Below are positions 7,844-16,067 of a DNA stretch of 64,000 nt, one piece after another. This stretch comes from CAXBCP01 sp963977005. GTDB lineage: Bacteria > Pseudomonadota > Alphaproteobacteria > MPNO01 > UBA830. The notes beneath the pieces were generated by a model. The model ran no database searches. It saw nothing but the letters and a program-made list of their open reading frames with translations, and was not told the origin of the DNA. A program made the position numbers and the translations under genes. The stretch spans positions 1 to 64,000 of the forward strand of contig CAXBMQ010000003.1 in NCBI GenBank assembly GCA_963977005.1, in the 5' to 3' direction. Position 1 is the stretch's first letter, and each line of letters opens with the position of its first letter.

Positions 7844-8776
7844 ATGTTAAAACATACCCTTATTACGACTGTCTCGGGCGCCGCACTTCTTGCCGCGACC
7901 AGCGCCAATGCCTTCGTCTCTTACGATGTCGAAGACATTCAGGAAGTGTCCTATGCGGGCTCGTCATTCTCTCAGAACCTTGCGCGTGAATACAAAGAGT
8001 TCGCCACATACGAGGCGTACAAGATGTACGATTGGATCGATGCCGAGCATTTCGCTGAAAAAGCGATTGCCGCCGCCGGAAATGGCGATGCCGCGCCGGA
8101 ATCGGTCGCTGACTGGGATATCCCCGAGCAGCACGTCGCTGACCTGAACATGGGTCGCCAAAAGCTTGAAAACGCCTTCTCGAAAGGCGCCAAGACGATT
8201 GCTCCGCGTGAAGCCGCGATTGCCCAGGCAAAATACGACTGCTGGATGGAACAGCAGGAAGAAAACCACCAGTGGGCTCATATTGCCGCCTGCAAGGGCG
8301 AGTTCTACGCCGCGCTGGACGTGCTGAACGGCAAAATGAAGCCGAAGCAGGTTACCTCTACCGAAAAGGTCGAGATGCCGGTATCGCAGCAGGCAGCCAT
8401 TTTCTTCGGCTTCGACCAGGCTGTTCTGACGGCCCAGGCTGAACGGAAACTCGACAGCCTTGCTGACAGCATTGAAGACAAGAACGCCGTCGAGCTACGC
8501 GTTGTCGGTCATGCCGATACCTCCGGCCCGAAAGATTACAACGAGGCTCTATCGCGCAAGCGCGCCCAGGCCGTGATTGATGAGCTGCGTGAGCGTGGCA
8601 TGCGTGTCGCCGAGCTGAAGGACCTGGATGTGGTGGCCAAGGGCGAAAGCGCTCCGATCGTGGACACCGGCGACGGTGTGCGTGAACAGGCCAATCGCCG
8701 GGTTGAGATCTTCGCCCATGCGCAGCAGCCGATGACCGTGAACGTCACCAAGCAGTCGGCCAACACTTCGCAGTAA
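7844..8776 (+). CDS. OmpA-family outer membrane/peptidoglycan-associated protein
   Basis: A 310-residue exported protein. The signal peptide covers residues 1 to about 23, with cleavage after ANA. A helical middle region of about 150 residues contains two Cys (in the DCWME and AACKG segments), which could form a disulfide in the periplasm. The C-terminal OmpA domain (about 185-300) has the peptidoglycan-binding pattern: FFGFDQAVLT, VVGHADTSG, Y-N-x-x-L-S-x-x-R-A-x-x-V, then EQANRRVEI. There is no obvious beta-barrel or lipobox. It is co-transcribed with the 59-residue protein and followed by a strong terminator. Confidence 0.85.
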   Translation: MLKHTLITTVSGAALLAATSANAFVSYDVEDIQEVSYAGSSFSQNLAREYKEFATYEAYKMYDWIDAEHFAEKAIAAAGNGDAAPESVADWDIPEQHVADLNMGRQKLENAFSKGAKTIAPREAAIAQAKYDCWMEQQEENHQWAHIAACKGEFYAALDVLNGKMKPKQVTSTEKVEMPVSQQAAIFFGFDQAVLTAQAERKLDSLADSIEDKNAVELRVVGHADTSGPKDYNEALSRKRAQAVIDELRERGMRVAELKDLDVVAKGESAPIVDTGDGVREQANRRVEIFAHAQQPMTVNVTKQSANTSQ

Positions 8777-8811
8777 CCGGCAACCGACGTTGCCGACCCT
8801 CCAAAAGCACT

Positions 8812-8845
8812 AAAAAGGGCGGAGATTTTCTCCGCCCTTCTTTTT
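8812..8845. terminator. Strong bidirectional Rho-independent terminator
   Basis: An 11-bp perfect stem, AAGGGCGGAGA (8815-8825) with TCTCCGCCCTT (8829-8839), has a 3-nt loop. C plus five T follow on the plus strand, and AAAAA precedes the stem so that a U-run also follows on the minus strand. It lies 39 bp after ompA and 28 bp after the end of the cupin gene, so it can end both convergent transcripts. Confidence 0.92.
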
Positions 8846-8872
8846 GACTGCCGTATTGTCTGCGGCGGTTTC

Positions 8873-9409
8873 TCAGTCGAACGTGCCGTCGACCAATGAG
8901 AACATCATGTGACAGTCTGCATCCGACCGGTTCGACCAGGCGTGATTGGTGCCGCGCTGGACGCAGGTGTCGCCCGCCTTCATCAGCACTTCCGAATCGT
9001 CGAGCACGAGATAGATTTCGCCCTGCAGGCAGATCGCGTAATCGACGGTTTCGGTCTTGTGCATCAGCGGATGCGGCGGCTCTCCCTGATCGGAAGCGCC
9101 TTCCGCGCCGATCGAGGCAAAGCTGCTTTTTGCGGCTTCGCGGTCGACATTGTCGATCCAGTCTTTTTCCGGCGGGAACTTGATGACGCGGAAGACGGAA
9201 CCGTTCTTCGGCGGCAAAAGACCGATTTTGCGATCGACCGATTCCTCGGGACCGTGCACCTTCGCCGGAGATTCGTCGAGCACCCACAGGTTATGAATTT
9301 CAACGCCCGGCCGGTTATCCGGCTTGAGCACGTTCGGGGTGGGGCCATCGGAGACGACGACGGCTTTACCGTCCGCATCGTGTCCCGTCACAATTCTTCT
9401 TACGTCCAT
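8873..9409 (-). CDS. Cupin-domain protein
   Basis: A 178-residue protein. The C-terminal half holds a single cupin barrel: motif 1 spans roughly HPLMHKTETVDYAICLQGE and motif 2 spans GDTCVQRGTNHAWSN, giving His and Glu/Gln ligands for a metal. The N-terminal 80 residues form an extra conserved segment before the barrel. Small proteins of this layout are annotated only as cupin 2 domain proteins; enzyme or sensor roles are both known for the fold. It lies 2 bp after ytoQ and is the last gene before the terminator, so it belongs to the same transcript as ytoQ and possibly the upstream HyuAB genes. Confidence 0.8.
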   Translation of the reverse strand: MDVRRIVTGHDADGKAVVVSDGPTPNVLKPDNRPGVEIHNLWVLDESPAKVHGPEESVDRKIGLLPPKNGSVFRVIKFPPEKDWIDNVDREAAKSSFASIGAEGASDQGEPPHPLMHKTETVDYAICLQGEIYLVLDDSEVLMKAGDTCVQRGTNHAWSNRSDADCHMMFSLVDGTFD

Positions 9410-9411
9410 TT

Positions 9412-9870
9412 TCAGAGCTTCCCTTCGATCACATAGTTAAGAATACGTACAACCTGTTCCGGCGTTTCCGTTACCGCCAGGGCGGCGGCGTCTACCTCTT
9501 TCAGGGCATGGGTATGGTCTTCGGAATGCACCGTGATCATGGGCTTGCCCAAGGCGGCGGCAAAACCGGCATCGAACGCTGCATTCCATTGTTTGTATTT
9601 TTCGCCGAAGCGCACGACCACGATGTCCGACTGTTTGATCAGCGTGCGCGTGCGGATGGCGTTCATCTTCGCGCCCTTGTGGTCCTTCCAGAAATCGTTG
9701 CCTTCGGCGCCGAGTATTTCGACGCCGCAATCGTCGCTGGATTCGTGATGCGTGACCGGGCTGTTGAATTCGACAGGGAGGTCCGCCTTTGCGGCGCCGT
9801 CCTGGATGCGTTCGCGCCAGTCCGAATGGATTTCGCCCGACAGATAGACGGACCAGATATTTTGAGCCAT
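9412..9870 (-). CDS. YtoQ family protein
   Basis: A 152-residue protein starting YLSGEIHSDWRERI, the signature opening of the YtoQ family. The conserved SPVTHHESSDDCG, FWKDHKGAKMNAIRTR and VVRFGEKYKQWNAAFDAG blocks fit a nucleoside 2-deoxyribosyltransferase-like Rossmann fold. The biological role of YtoQ is not established. The predicted fold suggests binding of a nucleoside or nucleotide-like ligand. It lies 117 bp downstream of hyuB and 2 bp before the cupin gene, all on the minus strand. Confidence 0.85.
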   Translation of the reverse strand: MAQNIWSVYLSGEIHSDWRERIQDGAAKADLPVEFNSPVTHHESSDDCGVEILGAEGNDFWKDHKGAKMNAIRTRTLIKQSDIVVVRFGEKYKQWNAAFDAGFAAALGKPMITVHSEDHTHALKEVDAAALAVTETPEQVVRILNYVIEGKL

Positions 9871-9987
9871 GTCGCTATTCCCGCTATTGGGACGGAAATT
9901 CCCCGATTATCGCCGTTTCGGGAGTACGTTTCCGCCATGATTGACCGTGACGCCTTTTATCACTTCCTGTGACGTGCCGCAAAGCCG

Positions 9988-12039
9988 TCAGTCCGAAGGG
10001 GCGGATGCCGTTTGCTTCAGCACCTCCGAAACATCGATAAGTGCCGCGCAGGACCGGCAGTATGTTTCCTGTACCTCGAAATTCGGACCGTCGCCGTTGT
10101 AACGCCGGGCGATCCAGGGACCTGCGCGGTACATCGGGTGGCGGGATCGGGCGACACCGTCGCTATTCCCGCAGGCGGGGCACGCTGTTGCGGACTCCGA
10201 TTCGGCATTCGCGATTTCCGCCCGCCGCGCAGCCGCCGCCTCTTTGCGCCGCGCAACCGTTGCCGGTTCGTCCAGGGCGCCATCGTCCCTGACGACGACG
10301 GCATACTGGCGCGCGGCTTCCGATGCGGAAACGACGCCGCTTCGCACGTCTTCGACGACTTTCTCCGGCGGGCGTCGTAACGGGTCGCCAAATCCGCCAC
10401 CGCCGGCCGCCCAGAAACTGTATACATCGCCCTTGCGAATGACCTCATCCGCCTTTGACGGCAGCCATTCGAGCGTGCCGTCAAGGTCCTGCAGGCCGGA
10501 AATCGCGGTGTCGCCGCCAAGACGCGCCTCGATATCGGTCCCGTGCATCAGGGCCGATTGCGATCCCGCGCCCGGGTATCCGCCATTGAGTCCGTGGGCG
10601 TTGGTCTGTTCCGTTCCGGCGGTGTTTGTCACTTTCAGGGTCAGTCGATCGACGCCGTAGGGCGTGATCGCGACTTCAGACGTCGCCCCGCCGCGGAACT
10701 CGCCGGCGCCGGCGGAATCCTTCAGACGGCGGCGATACAGATAGAGCACCGGCAATTTCCACTCCGCGCCCTCGATATTGCCGAGGCTGCTGGCGTAGGA
10801 GGTCACCGTGCCGGCGTGATGGAACCCGTCGGCAAACGACCGTCCGGCGGCGCCCGACCCGCGATGGTCCGACAGCAGCGAGCCTGTGCGCCGGCCGTCG
10901 GGGAGCATCGCGAAGATATTGTTGCAGTTGCTCGATGAATTCCACGACGGACAGGCGCGGTCGCGGTGATTGTCCGAACTGTCGAACATGCGTGCCACCG
11001 CCTCGGTAGCCGCAACCGTCACCAGCCAGCGGAAACCCACGGTCGAGATGCTGACGGGGGCAGGGTAGGTCGCATTTACCACCGTGCCTTCCGGCGCAAA
11101 AACCTCGATGCAGCGTTTCAGGCCGTCATTCCAGTCGATATCGCCCTGGCACAGGAAGCTGTAGAGCGGAACGGCCGAGCCTGCGACCGTCGCGGAGATG
11201 GTGCTGTTAACGGCCGCATCGACCTGGTCCGAAGACCCGGTGTAGTCGAAGCGCAACGTATCGTCTTTGCAGGTCAGCGCCAGTGCGACCTTGCAGATAC
11301 GCTCGTCGCCCACCCGGACGCCGTCCATATAGGCTTCGCCGGTCCAGGTGCCGTTGGGCAGGCCCCGGATAAAATCGCGGATCTGGCGTTCGGCGAGATC
11401 GATGGACTGTTTCATGACATCCCGCACGACGTCTTCGCCGCGCTCGTCGAGCAGCGCCTGGAGGCGTTCCGTGGCAACGTTGATCGCGCCGATCTGCGCG
11501 CGCAGGTCCAGCGCGACGGCGTCGGGAAGGCGGGAATTGTTGACGAAGGCCTGTTCGGATTCCGTGACGAGGTCGCCCCGGTCGAGAATTTTCATGAAAA
11601 AACGCGGCGGGTCGTCGTCCAGCGTCCGCGCATTGATGCAGAAGCTGCCCTCGTCGATGCCACCGACATCGGGGTGATGCAGGACATTGGCGATCCACAT
11701 GAAAACCTCGCCGTTTCGCATCAACGGGCTCGCCACCACGACGTCGTTCTGGTGCAGCGCCCCGAGAAACGGATCGTTCAGCATATAAGCGTCGCCCGCC
11801 TGCAACGCGTCGGCGCCCCGGATGACCGACGCCACGGCGTCGCCCATCGTGGTGACATGGACGAGCGAGCCTATCCCTGCGGTGACCAGTTCCGCATCCG
11901 CGGTAAACAGCCCGACATTGTAATCGTTGCCTTCGACCACGATCGGGGAGGCCGAGATGGTCTTGATCGCCAGACCCTGTTCGTCGTTGATCTGCCAAAG
12001 GCGATGCTTGACCACTTCGAATGTGATGGGATCGATCAT
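9988..12039 (-). CDS. HyuB-type (hydantoinase B/oxoprolinase) subunit with C-terminal acetone-carboxylase-gamma-like Cys4 domain
   Basis: A 683-residue protein. Residues 1 to about 560 are a hydantoinase B domain beginning IDPITFEVVKHRLW, with conserved NDPFLGALHQNDV, HHPDVGG and GGGGFGDP blocks. After a charged linker, the last 64 residues contain C620-x2-C623 and C661-x2-C664; the closing FEVQETYCRSCAALIDV resembles the end of acetone/acetophenone carboxylase gamma subunits, which bind zinc. Such a fusion points to an ATP-dependent ketone (or related) carboxylase rather than an N-methylhydantoinase. Its ATG overlaps the hyuA stop (ATGA), so the two are coupled. The substrate is unknown; the gamma-domain reading is by motif similarity. 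Confidence 0.8.
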   Translation of the reverse strand: MIDPITFEVVKHRLWQINDEQGLAIKTISASPIVVEGNDYNVGLFTADAELVTAGIGSLVHVTTMGDAVASVIRGADALQAGDAYMLNDPFLGALHQNDVVVASPLMRNGEVFMWIANVLHHPDVGGIDEGSFCINARTLDDDPPRFFMKILDRGDLVTESEQAFVNNSRLPDAVALDLRAQIGAINVATERLQALLDERGEDVVRDVMKQSIDLAERQIRDFIRGLPNGTWTGEAYMDGVRVGDERICKVALALTCKDDTLRFDYTGSSDQVDAAVNSTISATVAGSAVPLYSFLCQGDIDWNDGLKRCIEVFAPEGTVVNATYPAPVSISTVGFRWLVTVAATEAVARMFDSSDNHRDRACPSWNSSSNCNNIFAMLPDGRRTGSLLSDHRGSGAAGRSFADGFHHAGTVTSYASSLGNIEGAEWKLPVLYLYRRRLKDSAGAGEFRGGATSEVAITPYGVDRLTLKVTNTAGTEQTNAHGLNGGYPGAGSQSALMHGTDIEARLGGDTAISGLQDLDGTLEWLPSKADEVIRKGDVYSFWAAGGGGFGDPLRRPPEKVVEDVRSGVVSASEAARQYAVVVRDDGALDEPATVARRKEAAAARRAEIANAESESATACPACGNSDGVARSRHPMYRAGPWIARRYNGDGPNFEVQETYCRSCAALIDVSEVLKQTASAPSD

Positions 12040-14153
12040 GATACCGCCTGCGGGACAATGGAAATATTGCCGAAGCTATCCATTGTCGCGGTTGCGCCGG
12101 GCGGCAGCCAGACCGTGGTCGTGTCGCGCTCGATGACGGCCGGGCCACGACAGGCCGTGCCTGGTTTGAGCGCCGCGAAATCGATTATATCGGCCTCCAC
12201 ATATCCGGTATCGCGCAGGTAGACCTGCCGGGTTTTAGGGGCTGCCTGCACGATCGCGGTGTTGTCCCGTTCGGCAAGGGCGGGACGGCGGGTCGCGTGG
12301 GTCGCTTCGACGCGGAAACTGATCAGTTCGAGGGGCGTCTCCGCGCGGACCGTGCCTGCGCCGAAACGTTTCTGGTAATACGCCTCGTAAAGGTCGCGGA
12401 GAGCCCCGATATCGTCGGGGCCGAACCGGTCCGACGGCCAGTCCAGCGTGACCTCGTTCATCTGGCCGCGATACCGCATCTCGATGCGGTGACGAAAGGT
12501 GCAGGTGGCGGGATCTATGCCGGCCGCCTCCATATCGGCGGCGGCGGCGGCGCGAAGGTCGGAGAAGTTGCGATTGATGGACCCTGTCCGGTCTTCCGCC
12601 AGAAGCATCGGCTCGGATCGCGTGTGGCCATAGGCAATATCGGCGATCGCTACGCCGAGGGCGGAAAAGACCGGGCCGGCATAGGGCAGGACCAGATTGC
12701 CGATACCGAGATGCCGCGCAAACTCGGCGCAATGGGCGCCGGTCGCCCCGCCATAGGCGTAGAGCGCGAAACCGCCGGGGTCGTGGCCGCTTTCGATGGA
12801 TACCTTGCGGATCAGGTTGGCCATTCTCGCATTGACGATCTCAAGGATGCCGGCGGCGGCTTCCGGCAGGGTGAGGCCGAGCGGCGTCGCAACCCGGTCG
12901 GTAATCGCGCGCTCCGACAGGTCCCGGTCCAGCTTGTAGGCGCCGCCGAAAAAGTTGTCCGGATCGACAATGCCGCACACGACCAGCGCGTCGGTGACGG
13001 TCGGTTCGGTCCCGCCCCGCCCGTAAGCGGCGGGTCCGGGGTCCGCGCCCGCGCTCTGGGGGCCGACATGCAGCCGGTACCCGTCCGTCCACGCGATGCT
13101 GCCACCGCCGGCGCCGATGGTAATCAGTTTGACTGCCGGCAACGTGACCGGCAGGCCCTGGTCGAGGAACGGTCGGGGGTCTTCTTCGAGCGTGTCGCCA
13201 TCGATCAGTCCGACATCGAAACTGGTGCCGCCCATATCGGCGGTAATGATTTTCCGGTGGCCAAGCCGGTCGCCGAGAAAGCGCGCTGCGACCAGACCGC
13301 CGACCGGACCGGAATTCACGATGGAGACGGCCTGCCTGCCCACATTCGCCGCCCGGGCGGCGCCGCCGGTCGACGTGATGACCTGTATCGGATTCGCAAG
13401 CCCGTGTTTCGCCAGACCGCCGTCCAGGTCGCCGATATATTTCTGTGTCAGCGGGCCGATATAGGCGTTGATAACCGTTGTGACGGCGCGCTCGAACTCA
13501 CCCATCTTCGGCGCGACCTGGTGGGACAGGCTGACCGGAAGACCAGGGGCGATGTCTGCGCAGATTGCCGCCACACGTTCCTCATGTTCCGCATTACGGA
13601 ATGCCCAGAGCAGGCAGACAGCAAGGCTTTCGGCGCCGTGTTCGACAAGATCCGTTATGGACTCCCGTAAACCGGCCTCGTTCAGGGGGGTGACGATCCG
13701 GCCGTCGGAACCGATACGCTCGATCACGCCCCGCACCATGTCCCGCGGCACGATGGGCGGCGGCGGTTCGGTATGAATGAAATCCATCGCCCGGGCCTGC
13801 GGCAGTCCGCCGACCCGCCCGACAGGGCCGCGGGCGATTGCAAGGGTGTCCTCGAAACCGGCGGTGAACAGCACCCCCACCCGCGCGCCGCGGCGCTGGA
13901 TCAGTGCATTGGTGGAAGCGGTCGTGCCGTGGGCGAAAATGTCGGTGCGCGACAGGATATCGCTGACCGACGTGTTCAGCGTTCGCGCGGCGCGTTCGAG
14001 CACATCGAAAACACCCTGTTCGCGCGCATCGGGCGTGGAAAACGATTTTTCGGTGCGGATGATCCCCTGCGAATCGATCAGGACCAGATCGGTGAACGTC
14101 CCGCCGGTATCGACCCCGATATTCGAGAAACGGGTGGACAGGGGAACCTCCAT
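12036..14153 (-). CDS. HyuA-type (hydantoinase A/oxoprolinase, ketone carboxylase beta-like) ATP-binding subunit
   Basis: A 705-residue protein with the hydantoinase/oxoprolinase N-terminal domain: the nucleotide-binding loop DTGGTFTD at residues 15-22, then the ASKHA phosphate motif ADMGGTSFDVG near residue 300 and ITIGAGGGSIAW after it, followed by the C-terminal Hydant_A_C region. Members use ATP to activate a carbonyl or amide (5-oxoproline, N-methylhydantoin, acetone, acetophenone). ATG 14153 is used because it precedes the conserved N-terminus and overlaps the SDR stop (TGATG). The tight SDR-HyuA-HyuB spacing indicates one operon and a shared pathway. Confidence 0.85.
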   Translation of the reverse strand: MEVPLSTRFSNIGVDTGGTFTDLVLIDSQGIIRTEKSFSTPDAREQGVFDVLERAARTLNTSVSDILSRTDIFAHGTTASTNALIQRRGARVGVLFTAGFEDTLAIARGPVGRVGGLPQARAMDFIHTEPPPPIVPRDMVRGVIERIGSDGRIVTPLNEAGLRESITDLVEHGAESLAVCLLWAFRNAEHEERVAAICADIAPGLPVSLSHQVAPKMGEFERAVTTVINAYIGPLTQKYIGDLDGGLAKHGLANPIQVITSTGGAARAANVGRQAVSIVNSGPVGGLVAARFLGDRLGHRKIITADMGGTSFDVGLIDGDTLEEDPRPFLDQGLPVTLPAVKLITIGAGGGSIAWTDGYRLHVGPQSAGADPGPAAYGRGGTEPTVTDALVVCGIVDPDNFFGGAYKLDRDLSERAITDRVATPLGLTLPEAAAGILEIVNARMANLIRKVSIESGHDPGGFALYAYGGATGAHCAEFARHLGIGNLVLPYAGPVFSALGVAIADIAYGHTRSEPMLLAEDRTGSINRNFSDLRAAAAADMEAAGIDPATCTFRHRIEMRYRGQMNEVTLDWPSDRFGPDDIGALRDLYEAYYQKRFGAGTVRAETPLELISFRVEATHATRRPALAERDNTAIVQAAPKTRQVYLRDTGYVEADIIDFAALKPGTACRGPAVIERDTTTVWLPPGATATMDSFGNISIVPQAVS

Positions 14154-14926
14154 CAATGCATGAACTGGCCGCCATCGACGTTGATGGTCTGACCGGAAAT
14201 GAAGTCGCTGCCCTTCGACAGCAGGAACATCACGGTTCCTGCAAGATCTTCGGGATACTGATGGCGCTGAATACACCGGTCCGAGGGCGGCGCGTTGTTT
14301 TTTGCGTATTCCCCGGAAGACGATATCTGGGTGTCCGAAAGCGTAAAGCCCGGGGTGATCGCGTTCACGTTGATATTGTCGATGCCGACCTCGCGCGCCA
14401 GCGACCGTGTAAGGCCGATCACGCCCGCCTTGGATGTCGAATAATGCAGGCGGTTGGGGGTACCGTTCCAGAACCTGCCCGACGAAATATTGACGATCTT
14501 GCCGCCGCCCTGCGCTTTCATCTGCGGGAAGACCGCCTTGCAGCAGGAAAAGACGCCGCGAAGATTGACGTCCATTACCCTGTCCCATTCGTCGTTCGGG
14601 ATCTCTTTCCAGTCACGGCGTTCCAGTACGCTCATCAGGGAAGCGTTGTTGACCAGGCCGTCGATACGGCCGAAGGCCTCGACGGTTTTGCGGGCCATTT
14701 CGACGGTCCGTTCGTCGTCGGAGACATCCGTCGTCACCGTGATGGCGTCGCCGCCGGCGCTTCGGATTGCGGCGACCGTGTCTTCGTTCGCGTCATGGTC
14801 GATGTCGGCCGCGACGACTTTCGCGCCGGCCTTGGCGAATTCCTGACAGTAGACCCGGCCGATTCCCTTGCCGCCTCCGGTCACGATGATGACCCTGCCT
14901 TCGATGCTTAGCGGATTGTCCGGCAT
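14153..14926 (-). CDS. SDR-family NAD(P)-dependent dehydrogenase
   Basis: A 257-residue classical short-chain dehydrogenase/reductase. The cofactor loop TGGGKGIG lies at 16-23, D41 after the second strand suggests NAD(H) preference, NNA is near 94-96, and the catalytic Ser148/149, Tyr162 and Lys166 (YSTSK) are present. The start is ATG 14926, with GGGAGG and GGGAAA upstream. It is the first gene of the SDR-hyuA-hyuB operon. In the known acetophenone pathway an SDR oxidises 1-phenylethanol to the ketone that the HyuAB-like carboxylase then uses, so a secondary-alcohol substrate is a reasonable inference. Confidence 0.85.
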   Translation of the reverse strand: MPDNPLSIEGRVIIVTGGGKGIGRVYCQEFAKAGAKVVAADIDHDANEDTVAAIRSAGGDAITVTTDVSDDERTVEMARKTVEAFGRIDGLVNNASLMSVLERRDWKEIPNDEWDRVMDVNLRGVFSCCKAVFPQMKAQGGGKIVNISSGRFWNGTPNRLHYSTSKAGVIGLTRSLAREVGIDNINVNAITPGFTLSDTQISSSGEYAKNNAPPSDRCIQRHQYPEDLAGTVMFLLSKGSDFISGQTINVDGGQFMH

Positions 14927-15121
14927 TTTCCCGATGCCTCCCTCATATGCCGCATTGCTGTCTTTGCCGCGCGGGGGTGATTTAGTTTGATTGCTAACTA
15001 TTACGTCAAAAATACGCGGGGAGTACCCGGCGGGCAAGGGAGGCGACGCATTCTTAATGCAGAGCAATCGGCGGGGGAGCGCCCGGTGATAGAATGGAGC
15101 TTTCCTGTGAGGAGACACCGG

Positions 15122-15547
15122 ATGGAAAATTTCACGCCGATTGCGGGGCTTGGCGGCGGGCTGCTTATCGGTCTGGCCGCGTCGCTGTTTGTCCTGATCT
15201 ACGGCCGGGTTCTGGGAATTAGCGGCATTCTGGGCGGATTGTTCGGTGGCGCCCGCGCGGATGTCCTGTCCCGTCTTGCGCTGCTCGCGGGAATTGTCAT
15301 GGCACCGCTGCTGCTGGTTTCCGTCGGCACGGACATCCCCACGATTTCCGTTACCGGGTCGTGGCCCGTGCTCGTCGTGGCGGGATTGCTTGTCGGTTTT
15401 GGCACGCGGCTCGGTAACGGGTGTACCAGTGGGCACGGCGTTTGCGGCCTTGCGCGCGGTTCGCGGCGGTCGGCCGTGGCCACGGTGGTTTTCTTTGCCG
15501 CCGCTGTGGCGACCGTTTACGTCGTCCGTCATGCGTCCGGGGGTTAG
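15122..15547 (+). CDS. YeeE/YedE family membrane protein, first half of a pair
   Basis: A 141-residue inner membrane protein with four or five hydrophobic helices. It carries the YeeE/YedE (Sulf_transp) signature GNGCTSGHGVCGLARGSRRS with two conserved Cys, which in thiosulfate and polysulfide-sulfur importers take part in substrate relay. ATG 15122 follows GAGGAGACACCGG; longer readings add a non-hydrophobic segment. Three bases separate it from the next gene, and the two short proteins together correspond to one full-length YeeE-type transporter. It is divergent from the SDR-HyuAB operon across 195 bp. Confidence 0.85.
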   Translation: MENFTPIAGLGGGLLIGLAASLFVLIYGRVLGISGILGGLFGGARADVLSRLALLAGIVMAPLLLVSVGTDIPTISVTGSWPVLVVAGLLVGFGTRLGNGCTSGHGVCGLARGSRRSAVATVVFFAAAVATVYVVRHASGG

Positions 15548-15550
15548 GCA

Positions 15551-15979
15551 ATGATCCGGATTATCGGCGCGCTCGCAATCGGACTGATCTTCGGTGCCGG
15601 AGTCTCGGTCTCGGGAATGATCAATCCGGCCAAGGTACTCGGATTTCTCGACTTTGCCGGAAACTGGGACCCGACGCTCGGTCTCGTCATGCTGGGCGCC
15701 CTGATTGCCGCGGTGCCGGGCTATGCCTTCGCCAGGCGCCGCCATGCGCCGTTGGCGGAAGAGAGTTTTCATATCCCGACAGCGCAGAAAATTGACGCGC
15801 CTCTGATCGCCGGGGCCCTGATGTTCGGGGTCGGCTGGGGACTTGTCGGATTTTGCCCCGGGCCGGCGATTGCGGCCGTCTCGACCGGTCTTCAGGATGT
15901 GCTGGTCTTTTTCGCAGCGATGGTTGCCGGTATGGGGCTGTTTCGCGCCTTCGCAACCTTCGGCAGGGACCGGAGCTGA
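15551..15979 (+). CDS. YeeE/YedE family membrane protein, second half of a pair
   Basis: A 142-residue membrane protein with about four hydrophobic helices. It carries the second YeeE signature, SGMINPAKVLGFLDFAGNWDP, and the conserved GVGWGLVGFCPGPAI with its Cys. It begins 3 bp after its partner, with GGGGG ahead of the ATG, so the pair is co-translated. Such split pairs are predicted importers of reduced sulfur species. No sulfur transferase or BigR-type ArsR regulator is adjacent. Confidence 0.85.
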   Translation: MIRIIGALAIGLIFGAGVSVSGMINPAKVLGFLDFAGNWDPTLGLVMLGALIAAVPGYAFARRRHAPLAEESFHIPTAQKIDAPLIAGALMFGVGWGLVGFCPGPAIAAVSTGLQDVLVFFAAMVAGMGLFRAFATFGRDRS

Positions 15980-16067
15980 CGGCCTTCGATTAGCCGGGCG
16001 TTCCGACCCCCATTCCGAAAAAATCCGGGCGCAGCCGACGGTTGCGGTGAAAGCGGCAGGTTGTCGT

